Shown: positions 32,700 through 46,800 of the stretch, one piece after another
Position numbering within the stretch: position 1 is the first letter of the stretch
Layout of the letters: every line of letters starts with the position of its first letter
DNA from: Tanytarsus gracilentus
Taxonomy: Eukaryota > Arthropoda > Insecta > Diptera > Chironomidae
Direction of reading: 5' to 3'
Length of the DNA stretch: 64,000 bases
Assembly (NCBI GenBank): GCA_038502055.1
Contig: JAXRKN010000027.1
Span: forward strand, 310,001 to 374,000
Made by a program: the position numbers and the translations under genes
The notes under the pieces: model-generated
Databases searched by the model: none
What the model was told of the DNA's origin: nothing
Seen by the model: only the letters and a program-made list of their open reading frames with translations

Positions 32700-35340
32700 A
32701 AAATTCGTCATTCATTCAGACATTCTTAATCAGAGTCCACAAACCAGTTCAACAAATTAAACTTTAAACTCGAAAACTCGTGAGTTATTTTCGATAAAAA
32801 CTGGATTTGTGATAAGAAAAGTGACGCGAAATGATTGCGAAAATAAAGAATGTACGTAAATGAAGAATTTTTTAGAAAGGATTTAAAAATTTTACGTAAT
32901 TTGGGCGAGGCAAAAAAAATATTTATTTAAAAATTTAAAATTTTTTTTGCATATTTTAGTAATTTTCCCTTAAATCACGTCCACAATAAAATTTATTACA
33001 CTATTTCGAAATCAATTTGTTTCTTCATGAAAAATTTAAAAAAATAAATCTTTTTACTTTCTCTTAAATTTATTTAAATCCAACTATTTTTTCCACTTTT
33101 TTATTTTTTCACTTTTTCAATTCATATAGAAAAAAAACGAATGAGGATTTTTTTACCGAAACATTGATTTATAAAGGTTTCGAATATTTTCTTATCTAAT
33201 CGATCGGAAAAGATTTACTGGTTATCTAAACACAGATAAAAAATGTGAATTTGAAGAATATTTAATGAGGTAAAAAAACTCAACATTAATAAAATTTTTA
33301 TTATCCAAAATTTTCCCTTCAACATGCACAACTTTAAGATGATAACATTAAACACGTCTTAAAAGCGCTACGGAATGAAATTAGTTTAAGCTCATGAGAG
33401 CATTAAAAATTTCCTCCGCAGGGCGGTCTTTGTTGTTGTTCGCGTTGTCACTTTTAACGACTTTTCATACGCACACGAGAAAGATAATGAGCTTATGAGG
33501 AGAAAAAGCTTCTTATTGTGCATTTGAGGATTTTTTCATTCATTAAATATTAAATTTATTCCTCGAAAATGTTTGAGGTTGAAAATTTAAATATAAAAAA
33601 ATTTAAATTTAAAAAAATTAGAATTTCTTAAATTTTTATTTTAGAATTTTTGAAACTTTATGAGAATTTTTTTTTAATTTTATAAATAAATTTTTGTTGT
33701 AAATTTAACGATGAAAACTTTATATTGTTCTATGAGTAATTTTCTACCTTCTCAAGATATCGATTTTCTCAATTTCTTACATCAAAAGCTTCAAAAAAAG
33801 ATTAAATTGCTTTCGAATTTTCTTGCTTGTTTAAAATTCAATAACCTTTCTTTTTACATAAATAACTTTTTATCAGTAAATTGATATTTTCCCCATCTCA
33901 AGGTAAACTTGAAGATTTTCCTTACAAGGTTCAAAAATTAGCAACACAAAGTCACTTTAAGATGCTTCAGTGTGCAAGCAAGTGCTTCTAATTTAATTAA
34001 AAAGAGAGAGAGAAAATGCTAAAAAGATTGTCGCTCGATGACTTTGTGGGTGTGAAGGTAAAAATTGAAAATTATTGAGAAAAATGTGATGACGGAAATT
34101 TTAATTGGATAAAGAAGAAAAAGGTGAAAACTGAAGGAAGTAAAAAATAATTTTATTGGAGTTGAATAAATTTTTTAAAGTTTTAGAAAAAAAATTACAA
34201 AAAATATTTGAATTTAAATTTTAACCTTTAATTAAATAATTTTAAATTTTTATTGATATAAAAACTTTTTAAAAGTTCTTTGAATAAAAAATAAAAATTT
34301 TTAAATCTTATTTTTTTAGAAATATTAGCACGAAAAACTCAATTTTAAAAATATTACAAATTTAATATTTTTTAAAAAGATCAAAATTTAAAGAAAAATT
34401 GGTGATAATTTTTTGTGTGAAAATCCAGGGCAAATTTGTTAATTCCATGATTGTCCTATAAAATTATTAGCATATAACCACATTGCTATTTACTAATTAA
34501 GCTTCCATTACAAAAAATGTAAAAGAAAATGCTTTTACCATTTTTAATTAATTAAAAACACTCTCATAGATGAACTTTTTCCATTCTCGATTTCAAATGA
34601 GAACAAAAATGTTTTTCATGAGAAATTTAAATTGAAAATGATAAAAAGTGGACGATAGAAAAGTTCCCATATAAAATTTAATTTTATTCATGAATGAGTT
34701 TTACCACAAAATAAAATTGTAAAATTAATTTTCAAATGCAAAAATGTTTTTTTTTATTTGTGTTTTTCAATTTTTACCGTCTAAACTTATTTTGCTAATT
34801 TTAAATATTTTTTGTCTCACGACACTATTAAGGATGATATCAATGACTTACTCAAAACACGCAACAATGCACAAATGCAATGACACGAGTATAATTGAAC
34901 TCTTAATTGGTTACTATTAAACTTAATTGCAGTTGTTTCCACTCTAATTAGTTGCAATATGCAAAGCAGATGCTTCACTGGTGTTTAAATAAAATTACTC
35001 TCATTAGCCAATGACATGACGACATAAATGCTTTTTGAGGTGAAATATGAGTTGAATGGAATTTGGAGAAAGTTTAATAAAATTTAAAAAATTTAGTTTA
35101 ATAAAATTTAGTAAAAATTAATCAAACATTTTTTAAAATAAAATTTCTAAAATTAAAAAAAAATCAAGCTTGATGACTGGCAATTTTTTGGGGATTTCTC
35201 AATGGACTACAAAAAAAATCCAAAACCAAACATTTTTTACACTTTCCATGTTTGACATTTCCACAAACCTACCGGAAATAACTCTTTAATTTGAAAACCT
35301 TTAAATAGAACTGAAAAATATTTTAAACTTCAATTTTCAT
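32700..35340. other. Intergenic, no gene seen
   Basis: AT-rich spacer between the divergently arranged CPT1 copy 2 (minus) and the serine protease homolog (plus). It must contain both promoters; I could not place a convincing TATA box for CPT1. A TCAGT initiator lies at 35349-35353 shortly before the protease homolog ATG. Confidence 0.5.
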
Positions 35341-35365
35341 TTTTAGATTCAGTCAAACTCTAAAA

Positions 35366-37758
35366 ATGGATAAAATAATTTTTGTGGTTTTTCTTTTATT
35401 AAAATTTTCTGCATCGCAAATCTCATTTCCAGATGGAAACAATCCAACTACTGAAGAGGGAACAACTGAAGAGGAAATGCCGCCTGAAGAAGAAATGCCT
35501 GAAGAAGAACCGACTGAACCAGAATATCCAACAGTCATACCCGAAACAAATCCACCAACAGAACCGACTGGTAGTTTGGACATTTGTGCGGCAATGAATC
35601 AATGCTTCGACATTGGAGGCATGCCTATCATTAATATGACTGGAAAAATGGATGTCAGAGTTAACAATGTGAGTAAAGTTAAAAATATTTAAAGGATGAA
35701 GAATTTTAGTCCACAAGACATTTTGTCCACAATTTTTTTACTGTGGACAAAATGGACTTAATTTATTCCTGAATTTATTCTACTAAAATAGACATTTAGT
35801 CCACACTAAAATAACAAAACAAATTCAATGTGGACAAAATGTCTTGTGGATTAAATTTCAACCTTTTAAAAAAATTTATTCATTAAATTTCACCAGAAAG
35901 GAAAAGCTTACAATACCACAGTCGGAACGAATGAACAAATCACAACTCCACTCTCACCAGGAGTCACCGTCGGTAATTACTTAGAATTTCTCTTTTAATT
36001 AAAATTTCTTACCTCAAAAAAATCTTATTAAGTCGTCAATTCGCAAGCATCATGTCCAATGTCGAATGTCACTGAGATTTGCACGCTCTCTCAAGGCTAC
36101 AAATGCGGAATTGCTTATAGTCCACTTCCTGGCATGCCGACAAAGAAAAATTCAGCTGACTACATCGCTTACCCGTGGCAGGGTTTGGTGATGCGAAATG
36201 ATCCAGTGGATAAATACACTTACTATGCTTCCGGTGTGTTGATTTCGCACAAACATTTCATGACTGTCGCCAACAAAGTTTTACCTTTTGCGTGAGTGAA
36301 ATTCTAATTAATTAAAATAAATTTAATTAATTTTTTCTAGAAATCAACCGAGTCTCATTAAAGTGCGTCTTGGCGAGTGGAATCTCGCTGGAACTGTAAA
36401 ACCATTTCCGCCGCAAGAATTTGACATCACTGACATTGTAATTCATTCTTACTTCGACAACGCAACTTTAGCTTACAACCTCGCGATGCTTTATTTCGCA
36501 ACTTTTGCACCACTTGGTCAATATCCAAATATTGGAACTGCATGTCTACCTAAAGATGATCTTTCATATTCTGGAATTTATTGCATGGTGAGTTAGTAAT
36601 TAATTTATAAAATTAATTAATTCTATAAAATAAAAAGCCAGCTAATAGAACAAAAATTATTGCAGTCCAATTTGAGACTGCTGGAAATTTAAATTAAAAA
36701 GAAACGTTACAAAAATTTTAAAGCACTTGAGAGAATATAAGAGTTAAAATTTTTATGGGTAATTTAATTAATTTACAGTCGAAAACATTAATTAACCACT
36801 TAAGAATTATTGTATATTACTAAAATATTTTTAACAGGTTGCCGGATGGGGAAAAATGTCAAAAATATCCGACACAACTTTTGTTCTTCGTGATGTCGAC
36901 CAGCCGATAATTGATCCAGCGACGTGTGAAGGACGATTGAAAAATTCAATTTTGGGAAAAAGTTATTCGTTGAATTCCGACACTTGGTGAGTTTTTAATT
37001 AATTTTGATTCTCAATCTAGAACTAAAAAATTAAATAATTTAAAGGCTTTGCGCTGGCGGTGAAGTCAACAAAAGTAATTGCGATGGCGATGGTGGAAAT
37101 CCTTTAGTTTGTAACATCACTGGTCAATGGTATGTGGTCGGTTTAGCATCATGGGCACCAACCGATCAAAGTGAGATTTTTGTGAAAATAATTTTCAAAT
37201 TTAAATATTTAATTTTTTAAAGATTGCGGTCTCAATCCAATTCCCGAGCTCTACGTAAATGTCGCCACTCAAGTTCCATGGATTCAATACGTCACAAGTG
37301 GTTTAGGTCGTAGGTTTATAACAACCAAAAGACCTCAAACAACAATGAGACCAACCCAAGTTCCAACCTCGAAACTCGGCGGAACAACTCTTGGCACAAC
37401 AACTTCAACTTTAATGACGACAACACAGAGAAAGAAAATTGGAATTACAACAACGCCAACAACTTCAACTGTCAAAATGGGATCATCGCCAGTGACGACC
37501 ACACCTGAGTTTGATGCAAGGAAAGCGCAAAAAGGTCAAAATTCAACGAGAGCTAAAGTTGGAGTAAATACGAGGCCGACAGTCGCGAATAAAAAAGTTC
37601 AAGCGACAAAGCCTTCGGGAGTTAATGGAAAATCATCAAATGTCACTAAAAAATCATCGAATGTCACCAAAAAATCAAGTCCTGCTCTAAATAATACAAC
37701 CAAAAATGTCAAAACAACTTCAACTTTGAAAACAACATCAAAACCAAAAGCTGGTTAA
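35366..37758 (+). CDS. Secreted clip-type serine protease homolog (catalytically dead)
   Basis: Seven exons: join(35366..35668,35897..35972,36033..36291,36341..36587,36838..36986,37046..37170,37223..37758), 1695 nt, 564 aa. Signal peptide (1-17), Glu/Pro/Thr-rich acidic stretch (to about 72), a Cys-containing N-terminal domain (CAAMNQC...C...C...YKCG), then a chymotrypsin fold beginning IAYPWQGLVM (about 175). The catalytic His motif reads MTVANKV (Asn207), the Asp motif YNLAML (Asn259) and the Ser motif CDGDGGNP (Gly361). All three triad residues are thus lost, as in the non-enzymatic SPH group of insects, which act as cofactors in prophenoloxidase activation, complement-like reactions or cell adhesion. 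The C-terminal tail of about 150 residues is Thr/Lys-rich and low complexity, including KKSSNVT repeats. The tail frame is continuous with the last protease exon. Confidence 0.9.
35705..35855. mobile_element. 151-bp foldback element in intron 1 of the protease homolog
   Basis: The ends are inverted repeats of about 27 bp: TTTAGTCCACAAGACATTTT at the left and AAAATGTCTTGTGGATTAAA at the right (one mismatch). GTCCACA/TGTGGAC recurs inside and forms a nested hairpin. No clear target duplication. MITE-like; family unknown. Confidence 0.65.
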
Positions 37759-37794
37759 AAATTTAAAATTTAAAAGCTGAGAAAAATTTCTGTA

Positions 37795-37800
37795 AATAAA
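37795..37800 (+). terminator. Polyadenylation signal of the protease homolog
   Basis: AATAAA 37 nt after the stop codon at 37756-37758, a plausible short 3' UTR. Confidence 0.55.
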
Positions 37801-37809
37801 AAATGATTA

Positions 37810-40800
37810 AAAAAAAATTCATTCGACCTTCAAGAGCTCAGGTAAGATTTTATGCATGATGAAAATTTTATTCGGAAGTAATCGAAGTGGTTGAATTGAA
37901 TTAGAGGAAAAGCCTCCAAGGAAATTTTTCGTCGTCAGCATTTCTCGTCGAGTTTCACCTTGAAATTGAGATTTAGGTTGAAAATAAATTATTTTGGCTT
38001 AAATTTCAAAAGAAGTGATATAAAGAATTTTTTGAAAGCTTGAATTAATTTTCGATTAAAAATTATTCGAAATATATTTTTAAAAAATTCAGAATTGTCT
38101 CAGCAAAAGTCGATGTCAAAAATAAATTTGATATTTGACAAAATATCAAGAAAATATTTTTCCTTTCTCAAATTTCCATCATCAACTTGTCGACATCTCT
38201 TTTGCCTGTTCAAGGTCGATTCTTTTCTTCTTCTTCCATGACCTTTCTCAACAAATATTTTCAACATGGAATTTATATTTAGAAAAAGTCGGCAGTGTAT
38301 GGAAAAAAAAAGTTGTGAAGAGCAATTTTGATGTGTACAAAAATTTACAATGAAATGATAATTTGGTTTTTTTTGGGTTGTAATTTATGAAATTAATTTT
38401 TGATGATGCCAAAATATTTCAATGAAATAATTTTCAAGCATTTCAAAATTTATCTCAAACATTTTTTCAATCATCTTTCGACGATGCTCAAAATTCAATC
38501 GATTTAGCTTTCAAGATTGTTAAAATGAAAATTTATTGCCGTTCATTAAAAAGCAAGAAGAAATTCTCATTGATGAAATTCAATTTTTTTTCTTCATCAA
38601 ATTCTGAGATGAGACTTGATCGAGTTTTATTGGGAAATTAAAAATAAAATTTAGGGTGGGTGTATATAATTCTGGGAGAAAAAAGCTTTAATTTGATTTG
38701 TTTGAAAATTTAAGAAAAAAATTAAATGAAGTTTTAAGTTTTAAAATTTATTTTTGTGGTTTTATAATTTTTTATTGATAATTTCTTAACAATTTAATTT
38801 TTTTTTTGAAATTTTAATGAAAATGTTCAAAATAAATAAATTATTAATTTCTCACAGTTGAAAGTTAGCTATACAAAAAATAATTTTTATTAATTTAATT
38901 TTATTGAGATTTATGGCGATTTAATTGAGCTCTGCTGATCACAAGTTGTGAAGAAAAAATTAATAAATTTGAGTAAAATTTGAATTGTAAAATTGAATTT
39001 TTTAAAAAACCGTCAATTTTAGCTCCCTATATATTATTTTATTTTTACCTGTTTTCGACCCCTAGTCCAAGACATTACATTTGCAATAAAAACTTATACT
39101 CAATTACCTAGCCAACCCTACAAACTGGCGAAAAGATTTAATCGTTATCTACGAGGATTGACCATTTAATCATCTTACTTTCTCACTTTCTCTCTTCTTT
39201 CTACTTTCTTACTTTCTCCTCTTGTAACCCATATCTCAAGAACGCTGGTTTTTGATTCTTTTCTAAAGATCTTTTTTATTTGCAAGTTTTTTTTATCCCC
39301 TCCAAGACCTCTGTCCCCAATATTCTCTCTTTTTTTTATATATATTTCTCATTTGAATTCATTCATTCTTTTTTCATTCACCTTTTTTTTTTTCACCCAT
39401 ACAAAAAAATAAACTCTTCTAATATTTTTCTTTTTTTTATTTCGTCGTCGCAGGACAACCTCCGTGTCAAAAATCCTTTTTCATACAATTTTCTTTATAT
39501 CTTCATTTTGTTCTCTCATTGCATGGGAATATACCTGCATTTTTAGGAATTCCATCATGGCCGACCAGAGTGCCACTATTCATTTTAAACTATTTCATTA
39601 TTCGTTAACTCTCATTCATCGAATTTAATTAATTTTAATTCATCATCCGGCAGGTCCACCAATTCCATTTTTTAGACTATGCTTCATGTATTCTTGAACT
39701 GGTCATTGCATTGGGAATGATTACACTGACGATTTTTGAGGAATTCCATCCTGGCCGGAGGAGTGATATGTCATTTTTGCTTTGGCTTCTTATTCTTGAA
39801 CTCGTCATTGCATCAGGAATCGATTGACACTGACGATTTTTGAGAATGCCATCATGATTAACCAAGAGTGCCACTAATTCCCATTGCAACGCAGTAGGGT
39901 ACTAATCTATGCGGAGCTATTGGAAATGGCAACGCCGTTTGCAGACCCATCTTGTTTTAGGTTAAGATCGACTTTAAAATTTTTACCCTAACAAAAATTT
40001 ACTCTATTCAAAATTTTATTTACAAATTATCCAATTTCACAAAAATCTTCTCAATTATTTTCAAGGTCTCTCAATACTTTTCCTTAAATTGAGCCTTTCA
40101 ACCTTTCTCGCAAGTCCTTTCAATAAATTTAAATCTTCTCTCGCTCACTTTCTCCTCATGAAACCTTTAAAAGCCTATCACACTCCACTTCATTCTCATT
40201 TTCCTTTACGTGTTCACGTTGAAAGCACTTTGTTCGACGAACAGACGTGGCAAGCGATTATTTACTCTCGAGTGGATGAAGAGAAACATGAAAGTATGTG
40301 CAGTGAGTTAGGTTATGATGGTTTTTTTTTCTCACTATTGCTTATGAGATTATGGCAGAATTTTGAGAGAAATAAATTGAGAAAATTTTCACAAGCAAGC
40401 AAAGTTGTTGAACTTTCTAAAAACCGCACAATATAAATTCACTAATCGTGAGCTGTCATAAACTTAATTTAAGCGAGTTGAAGACAGGTTCATTAATTTT
40501 AATTGAAGAAGAGTTTTTGGAATTTTTTTTAGGGTTTTAAGCAGGAAATCGATCTGGGGGCGGAAAACTCGAAATATTTAATTTTTTTTCAGATTTAAAT
40601 GTGAAAAAAAAATTAAAAAAAATTCGCAACAACTAATTTTTTACAGTTTCCCGCCCCTGTTTTAAATAAAAATTTCTTCTTCAAAGTCCACTCGACCAAC
40701 TTTTTCCAATCTCTCTTTTCGCACTTAAACTCTCAATCTCAATCAAGGAAATCCTCCGGTAATAAAAATTCATCGTAATGGAAAGCTTTTCACTTGATGG

Positions 40801-43800
40801 TTAAAGAAATCCTCGAAGGCATTTTCAAATTAATGGAAATTTTATTCGATGGTGGAAGTTCTCACTGAAGGATGAAATTTTCATTATTGTTTAATTACCA
40901 GCAGACGCAGAAAATTCAGTCTTTGGTATTAATTAAGAAAATCGTCAGCGTTTACGGATATTGTGAGTAATTTTGAAGGTTAGAAAGGTGGCAGCTTTAA
41001 ATTTATGACGTAATTATTGTTTTTTTAAAAGCATCATCGTGTTGTTAGCCCTTACACACCATTAACCTTTTTTATCTCGCCAAAAATACCTTCATTAATT
41101 TTTATTATCAACGCTTTTAGCTTTTATTGCAAGCTGGTTCACTTCAGGTGCGGAAGACAACTGAAAAAGCTTTTGAGGATTTTTAATTAAAATTAAATTT
41201 ACAACGAGCTGAAAGTAAACGACACTCGAGTCGACAGTTGACCATTTTTTAATGTTTCTTGCAGAAAACTTGAATTTTAATTTTTCAGGTTTTAAAGTTA
41301 AAATTTTTAATAAATTTAAACTGCAAATATTAAAATGAATAAAAATCTAAATTTTTGATCAATTTAATTTATTTTTATTTTAGAATATTTTAAAAATTTT
41401 AAAACCTTTCCACAAAATGAATTATTTACCAGGGACAGGACACTAATTTTTTTTTTGAAGTATAAAAATATTTTTCAAGAGTTACAAACAAATTTTCTTA
41501 TTGAAGTATTAAAAATATTTCTAGAAATAAACAAAATAAATGTTTCGGAGTATAATATTTTTTAAATTAAAATTATCCGTTAAATTTTTAGTTTTTTTCT
41601 TACTAAAATAATTTAATTTCCTTATGAATTTCCTACAATCTAATTTTGAATTAATTTTCATTTCATTCGAGCGATTTTAATCGACACAAACATTGAGTGT
41701 CAGCGACAAGCGATTAATTTTGAGCTGGATGTTAATAAAAGTTGTCAGATTGATTGATGAGGTTGAATGAGTTTAAAACACCGCTAAGAAAATAAATTAA
41801 GGTACGAAAAAGTTTGAGATTTTTTTAACGAAAAGGTTCATTAATAAGAAAATTCTTCAAGACTTTAATTTGAACCAGAAACTTTCAATGTCAGACTTAC
41901 CTAAATTATCACACTCACATGAACTTGAAACCTTTTCATGGTAATTAAAATCCACCGTCGAACATCAAAATTTTCAAGTGAAATTCAGCCATCAAAACAC
42001 TAAAGCCATTCAAAATCACTCAAAATTTTCCCATTAAGTCAATCATCGAAGCATGAAACAATCGCGGAGTGTTTTTTGAGCTAATTGGGAAAAATATCTC
42101 GTGAAAATTTAAAGATGATTTTTGATAGAAAATTGAAATCTGAGCGGAATTTTACTTATTTTTTTAAAACTTGAGAGGTTAAATTAATTATTTTCATTAG
42201 TTTTAAATGTAAAATGAAATTATTTAGGGAATTTTTTGAAATTACATATCATGGTATATAGAGTTCCCACCCCTTGATATCATTTCCAAGTTTAAACAAA
42301 TTTTAAGGGTTCAACCCTTAATTTTTGGAACTTCAAATTTTAAAAATTCTGAAAAGTAAATGAAATTAATCTTTAACTAATTTGAATTTTAAATAACCGT
42401 TAAAATTATTAAATTAAAAATAGAAAGAAATATTTTTAAATTTTTTTTATTTTTATCACTTTTACATTGTAAAACTCTCAATTTCATCCTCACAGCTTCA
42501 ATGTCGATAGAGTTTATGTCAACCTCAATTGTGGAAGATAAAAAAAGATAAATTAATCCTTCTCAGTTCGCATCGTGCTTAGCGTGATCTCAATAAATCT
42601 CCAGATGAGCTCTCAATTGTTCTTTGGCATTCACGTCACCATGAAATTCAATTTTTGAAACGTGAATATTTAATCAAGTTCTTCTGCGAAAATCAGAATG
42701 CGATTCAATTGTGAATTTTTCATTGTGTGAATTTTTGCAGATGATTTTGTTATGCAACTTTTACGTTTTACTGTAAACTAATTTCAATCAATTTTCACTC
42801 TGAGTCAATTATGAATGAAAAATTTCTTCCTCACATTTTTTTCATATTAAATTAACTTTGCGCGTTTCGGTGTCAAAACATAGAAAAAGAAAATTTTATT
42901 TGAAACTCATGTGAAAAATTCTCGTGTGGGTTCAAATTGATGATATTAAATTACATCGGCAGCTTCGCGTGAATGTTGACGTTAAAAAATATGTCAAAAG
43001 TTGTTTGAAAGAAAAATTAAAGACATGAAAAATGCAAGAAATTTTTTTCATTTTCTTTTTTTATAATTTTTTATTCATAAATCTCCAACAAATTAAATTT
43101 CTACCTTAAACCTCAAAAAGGTCAAATTTCCAGGGAAAATTTTCATTGTCTTCACTTTTACCTTCATCAAATCATTCTCATCCGGATTGATGTCAATTTT
43201 CAAATTGATTGAGGTTTACATGTGTTTTAACATTATTCGATTTCATCCGAAAAATTTGTGGGTGTAAAATTGGATAATGATGACAAGATTTTTTGGACTT
43301 TGTTAGTAAACTTAAAAATTTAATTTTATGTTGACCAAAATTAAAATTTGATTTTTTTTGAATATATTAAAAAAAATTATAAAATTTATAAAATTTTTTA
43401 ATTTATTTTTTATTTTTAAATTCATGAATTAAATAAATTAAAATGCTTGAAAGCTTTTTGGCATCATCAAAGAAAATTTTAATTAAATTTATTCAAAAAT
43501 TTAATTTATAAAACCGATAAAAAAACTGCAAGCACAAATTGCACCCATAAATTGGCGATACGGAAGATTAAAAATATCAGGCAAGAAAAAAAATTTCAAT
43601 TCTATTTGTGGAACATGTTTCGATGGCGTTTCTATGGATTTTTCTTTGTCGAATTAGAACCGAAAATTGTGTGTCCAAATATTGAAATTCAAATAAAAGC
43701 TTTCGAGAGTGAAAACTCCGGCTGAATTTTTTCAATCAAATATTTTGTAAAATCTTTTTCAAATTTCAATTATTTTTTAAAAAATTCAAGCAACTGTTTT

Positions 43801-46800
43801 TCATTTTTTTGTCTTTAAATTTTTTAAAATCAAAAATTTCATTTTTAATTCTCAACTGAAATTTATTTTTTTAACCTCGACTCTTGCATCACTGACATCG
43901 TCATTCATGTCCAACGCACAAAAAGCAATTTCCACTAACAAGCTTCACATTCAGATCATCCAACATTGTTTGCATCTCAAAAGCTCACAAGCATAATTCT
44001 TCATCCTACAAACTAGCCATAAAATCCTGAAACCACTGCACATCAAAACTTTTCACTTCAAAAATATTTTTCTTTACAATCATAAAACATTTTCTAGCTC
44101 TCGAGCGTAAAATAAAATTTTACTCGGTTGAAAATTGCAGTTTGAGTGAAATTTTATGGTGTAGGAAAATTTTTTATGTTTTCATTAAAAAGCAAATTGT
44201 GGTTGGAGAAAAATAGGAAATTTTACAAATAAATTCAGGAAAAAATTTTATAATTTTTATACAAAATTTTATGATTCAAATTTAAAGAATAGAAAAAGTT
44301 ACAATTTAAAATTACTTTTTATTACTGAAACTTTTTTATGCAATTCACTTCCGATATGTGCGCATATGATGCAATAATAAATATTTCATGCATTGATGAA
44401 GCTCTAAAAGCTCACAGAATGAAAATTGTTAAAAGCTGCAAATAAAATCCGCATTTGAAAAGGAAAATAGAAATAAATGGAAACATTTGCGAGGTTAAAA
44501 TGAAAATGCTGCATTGAAACCAATAAAATAAAATGTTTTAAATGTGTCACGGAAATTTTCGCAGTAAATTGCGACCAATAAATCGAGACTGCAGAAAAAA
44601 TTGTAAATTTATTGAAATTTGTTATTTATTGAATTTTAATTATAATTAAATAATTTAAAAAATTTTCTAAAATAAAAAAATTAAAAATATCCAAATGAGA
44701 AATTTATTTAAAAAATATAAAAAAAAATTTTAAAGTTTTTATTTAATCAAAATCATTGAAGAAGTTTTTGATGCATTTTCTTAATTAGCTTAAGAAGAGT
44801 AACTCGAAAAATTTCATTACAAAATTGTTTGCTGTTGTGCTGAAATGTTTGCATTCATTTCCCAGTTTTTCTTTTGGATTTTCTGTCTTGTTTGCATTTT
44901 ATAAATTATAATGAAGATGTTTTATTAATTAAACTGCAAAAAGGCAGTGCACTACAGTGTAGAAAATTCTTGATGGAATAAACTAAAATATAATTAAACA
45001 TTTTGAAATTATAAAGCGCAAGCGAAAATTTTGAAATGAGAAAAGTTATGAATTTAAAATTAATAATTTAAATTTCATGATTAAATTTTTATGAATTTAA
45101 AATAAAAAAAGTTAAAAATATTCAGGAAAATATTCAAACAAAATTAATAAAAAAAACTTTAAAACATTCAACAAAAATTTTTTATGTTCTTAAATTTTTT
45201 ATTAATTAAATTCAATTAATTATAATTTTATAATTTAATTTATGACTTTTTCAATAAATTTTAAAATATTTGATGATTTTCCATAAAAAACATCAAACAT
45301 TGAATTATTTTTCCAATGTTTCAATGTTTAATGCTCTACGAATTGTTTCATTTTGAGCTTTCTTGTTTTGATGCTGAGTGAAGAAAAATCTTTTTCTAAT
45401 TTCTTCATTCAGTTGCCGGCTGAAACTCGATAAACTCGGACTTAATTTCAACAACAGAAAAATAAAAAATCGTAAATTTACAAAATTAAAAAAAATAATA
45501 CGTGAAAAATTTAAAATGTGACAAATAAAATTTTAATGAGTGTAAGAAAAATTTTAAAATGTTTGAAAATAAAAAAAATTATTTTAATTTATTAAAAAAA
45601 TTTTAACTCTTTAAAAATATTTTCAAAAATTAAACTAAAAATTCTTCAAAACTTTTTGAAATTTACATTCAAATTTTTTTCTTATCTTTTCTCTCAACCA
45701 CAAATTCGCATAAATTCCTCAACCGCTCATGAGATCCACACGCTCCTCATTCTGATAAAATTTAACGTCACTTTTTGGCATCTTCAATGTTGCCTTTCAT
45801 CCGCAAATATTTCAAGCTGCTTAATGTGTTTCATCAACAGGCTTAAAACATGTCGTCAGACATTCTCTGATGCTGTGCATGAGAATTGTAATTTATGCAG
45901 TCTCAGTGGTGCTTTAATAACAAAAACAAACATCGATTCGATTCTGAGCTATTTTTTTGTGGCTGCAAATATTTTTTGAATTTAGATTAAGAAAATTTGA
46001 TGACAGCTGAAATTGGATTTTTTTAGATGAAATTCGAGAACTGAATTTTAATTTTTTTTAGAAAATTTTTTAAAATGAAAAAATTTGAAATAAAAAAATA
46101 TTTTTAAAATTAATTTTTCTTTTAAAAAAAATCAAATTTAATTTGACACAAAAATTCTAGAAAAAATTCGCACAAAACTTAACAAATTAATTTATCGCCT
46201 TGAGGCTTTTTTAAACACCTTCAAATTCTCTCAATTGAAAAATTCCTTCGAGTGCTTTTTTCTTCTTTTTATTTTGTTCACTCAACTTATCACAGTTACA
46301 ATTCACGATTACAACCTCGCGATGATAAAAAAATGTTTAAAAAGTTTTCGTGTTCGAAGCTGTCAGAAGTGCTCGAGCTTTTCATTGTTTGTGGCGATGA
46401 ATTAATTAATTTTAATTTAAAGAGTTTGAAAGTTTTTAATTGAAAAATGGAAAAAATCCAAAAAAAATAATTTAAATTTAGATTTAAATTTTTCTAAATT
46501 TTAAATCTTAAAAATTATTTTTTAATTATTTAAACTTTAAAAATTATTCAAAATTTTTTGCTCTTAAATTTTTCTAAATTTTAAATCCCTCAAAGCTCGC
46601 AAAAAGCATTTCTTAGAATTTTCCTCACAAATCTAAATTTTTAATCATCAAATCAGATTAATTATTTTTCTTCCTCTTCTCATTTCCACCTTCATCAGAG
46701 ATTTCTTTTAATTGAAGCGAGACTCTCGTGTCGTTTTTTTCGTGCTTGAACAAGAAGAAATAAAAATTAAAAAAAGCTCGCGAAAGAAAATGCGATGAGG

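Noticed and set aside
40089..40436. 115-codon plus-strand frame
   Set aside because: No recognisable domain or signal peptide and no promoter or polyadenylation context; isolated in a gene-poor region. Left as noise, though expression data could change this.
45656..45979. 107-codon plus-strand frame
   Set aside because: Same reasons; lacks any family resemblance.
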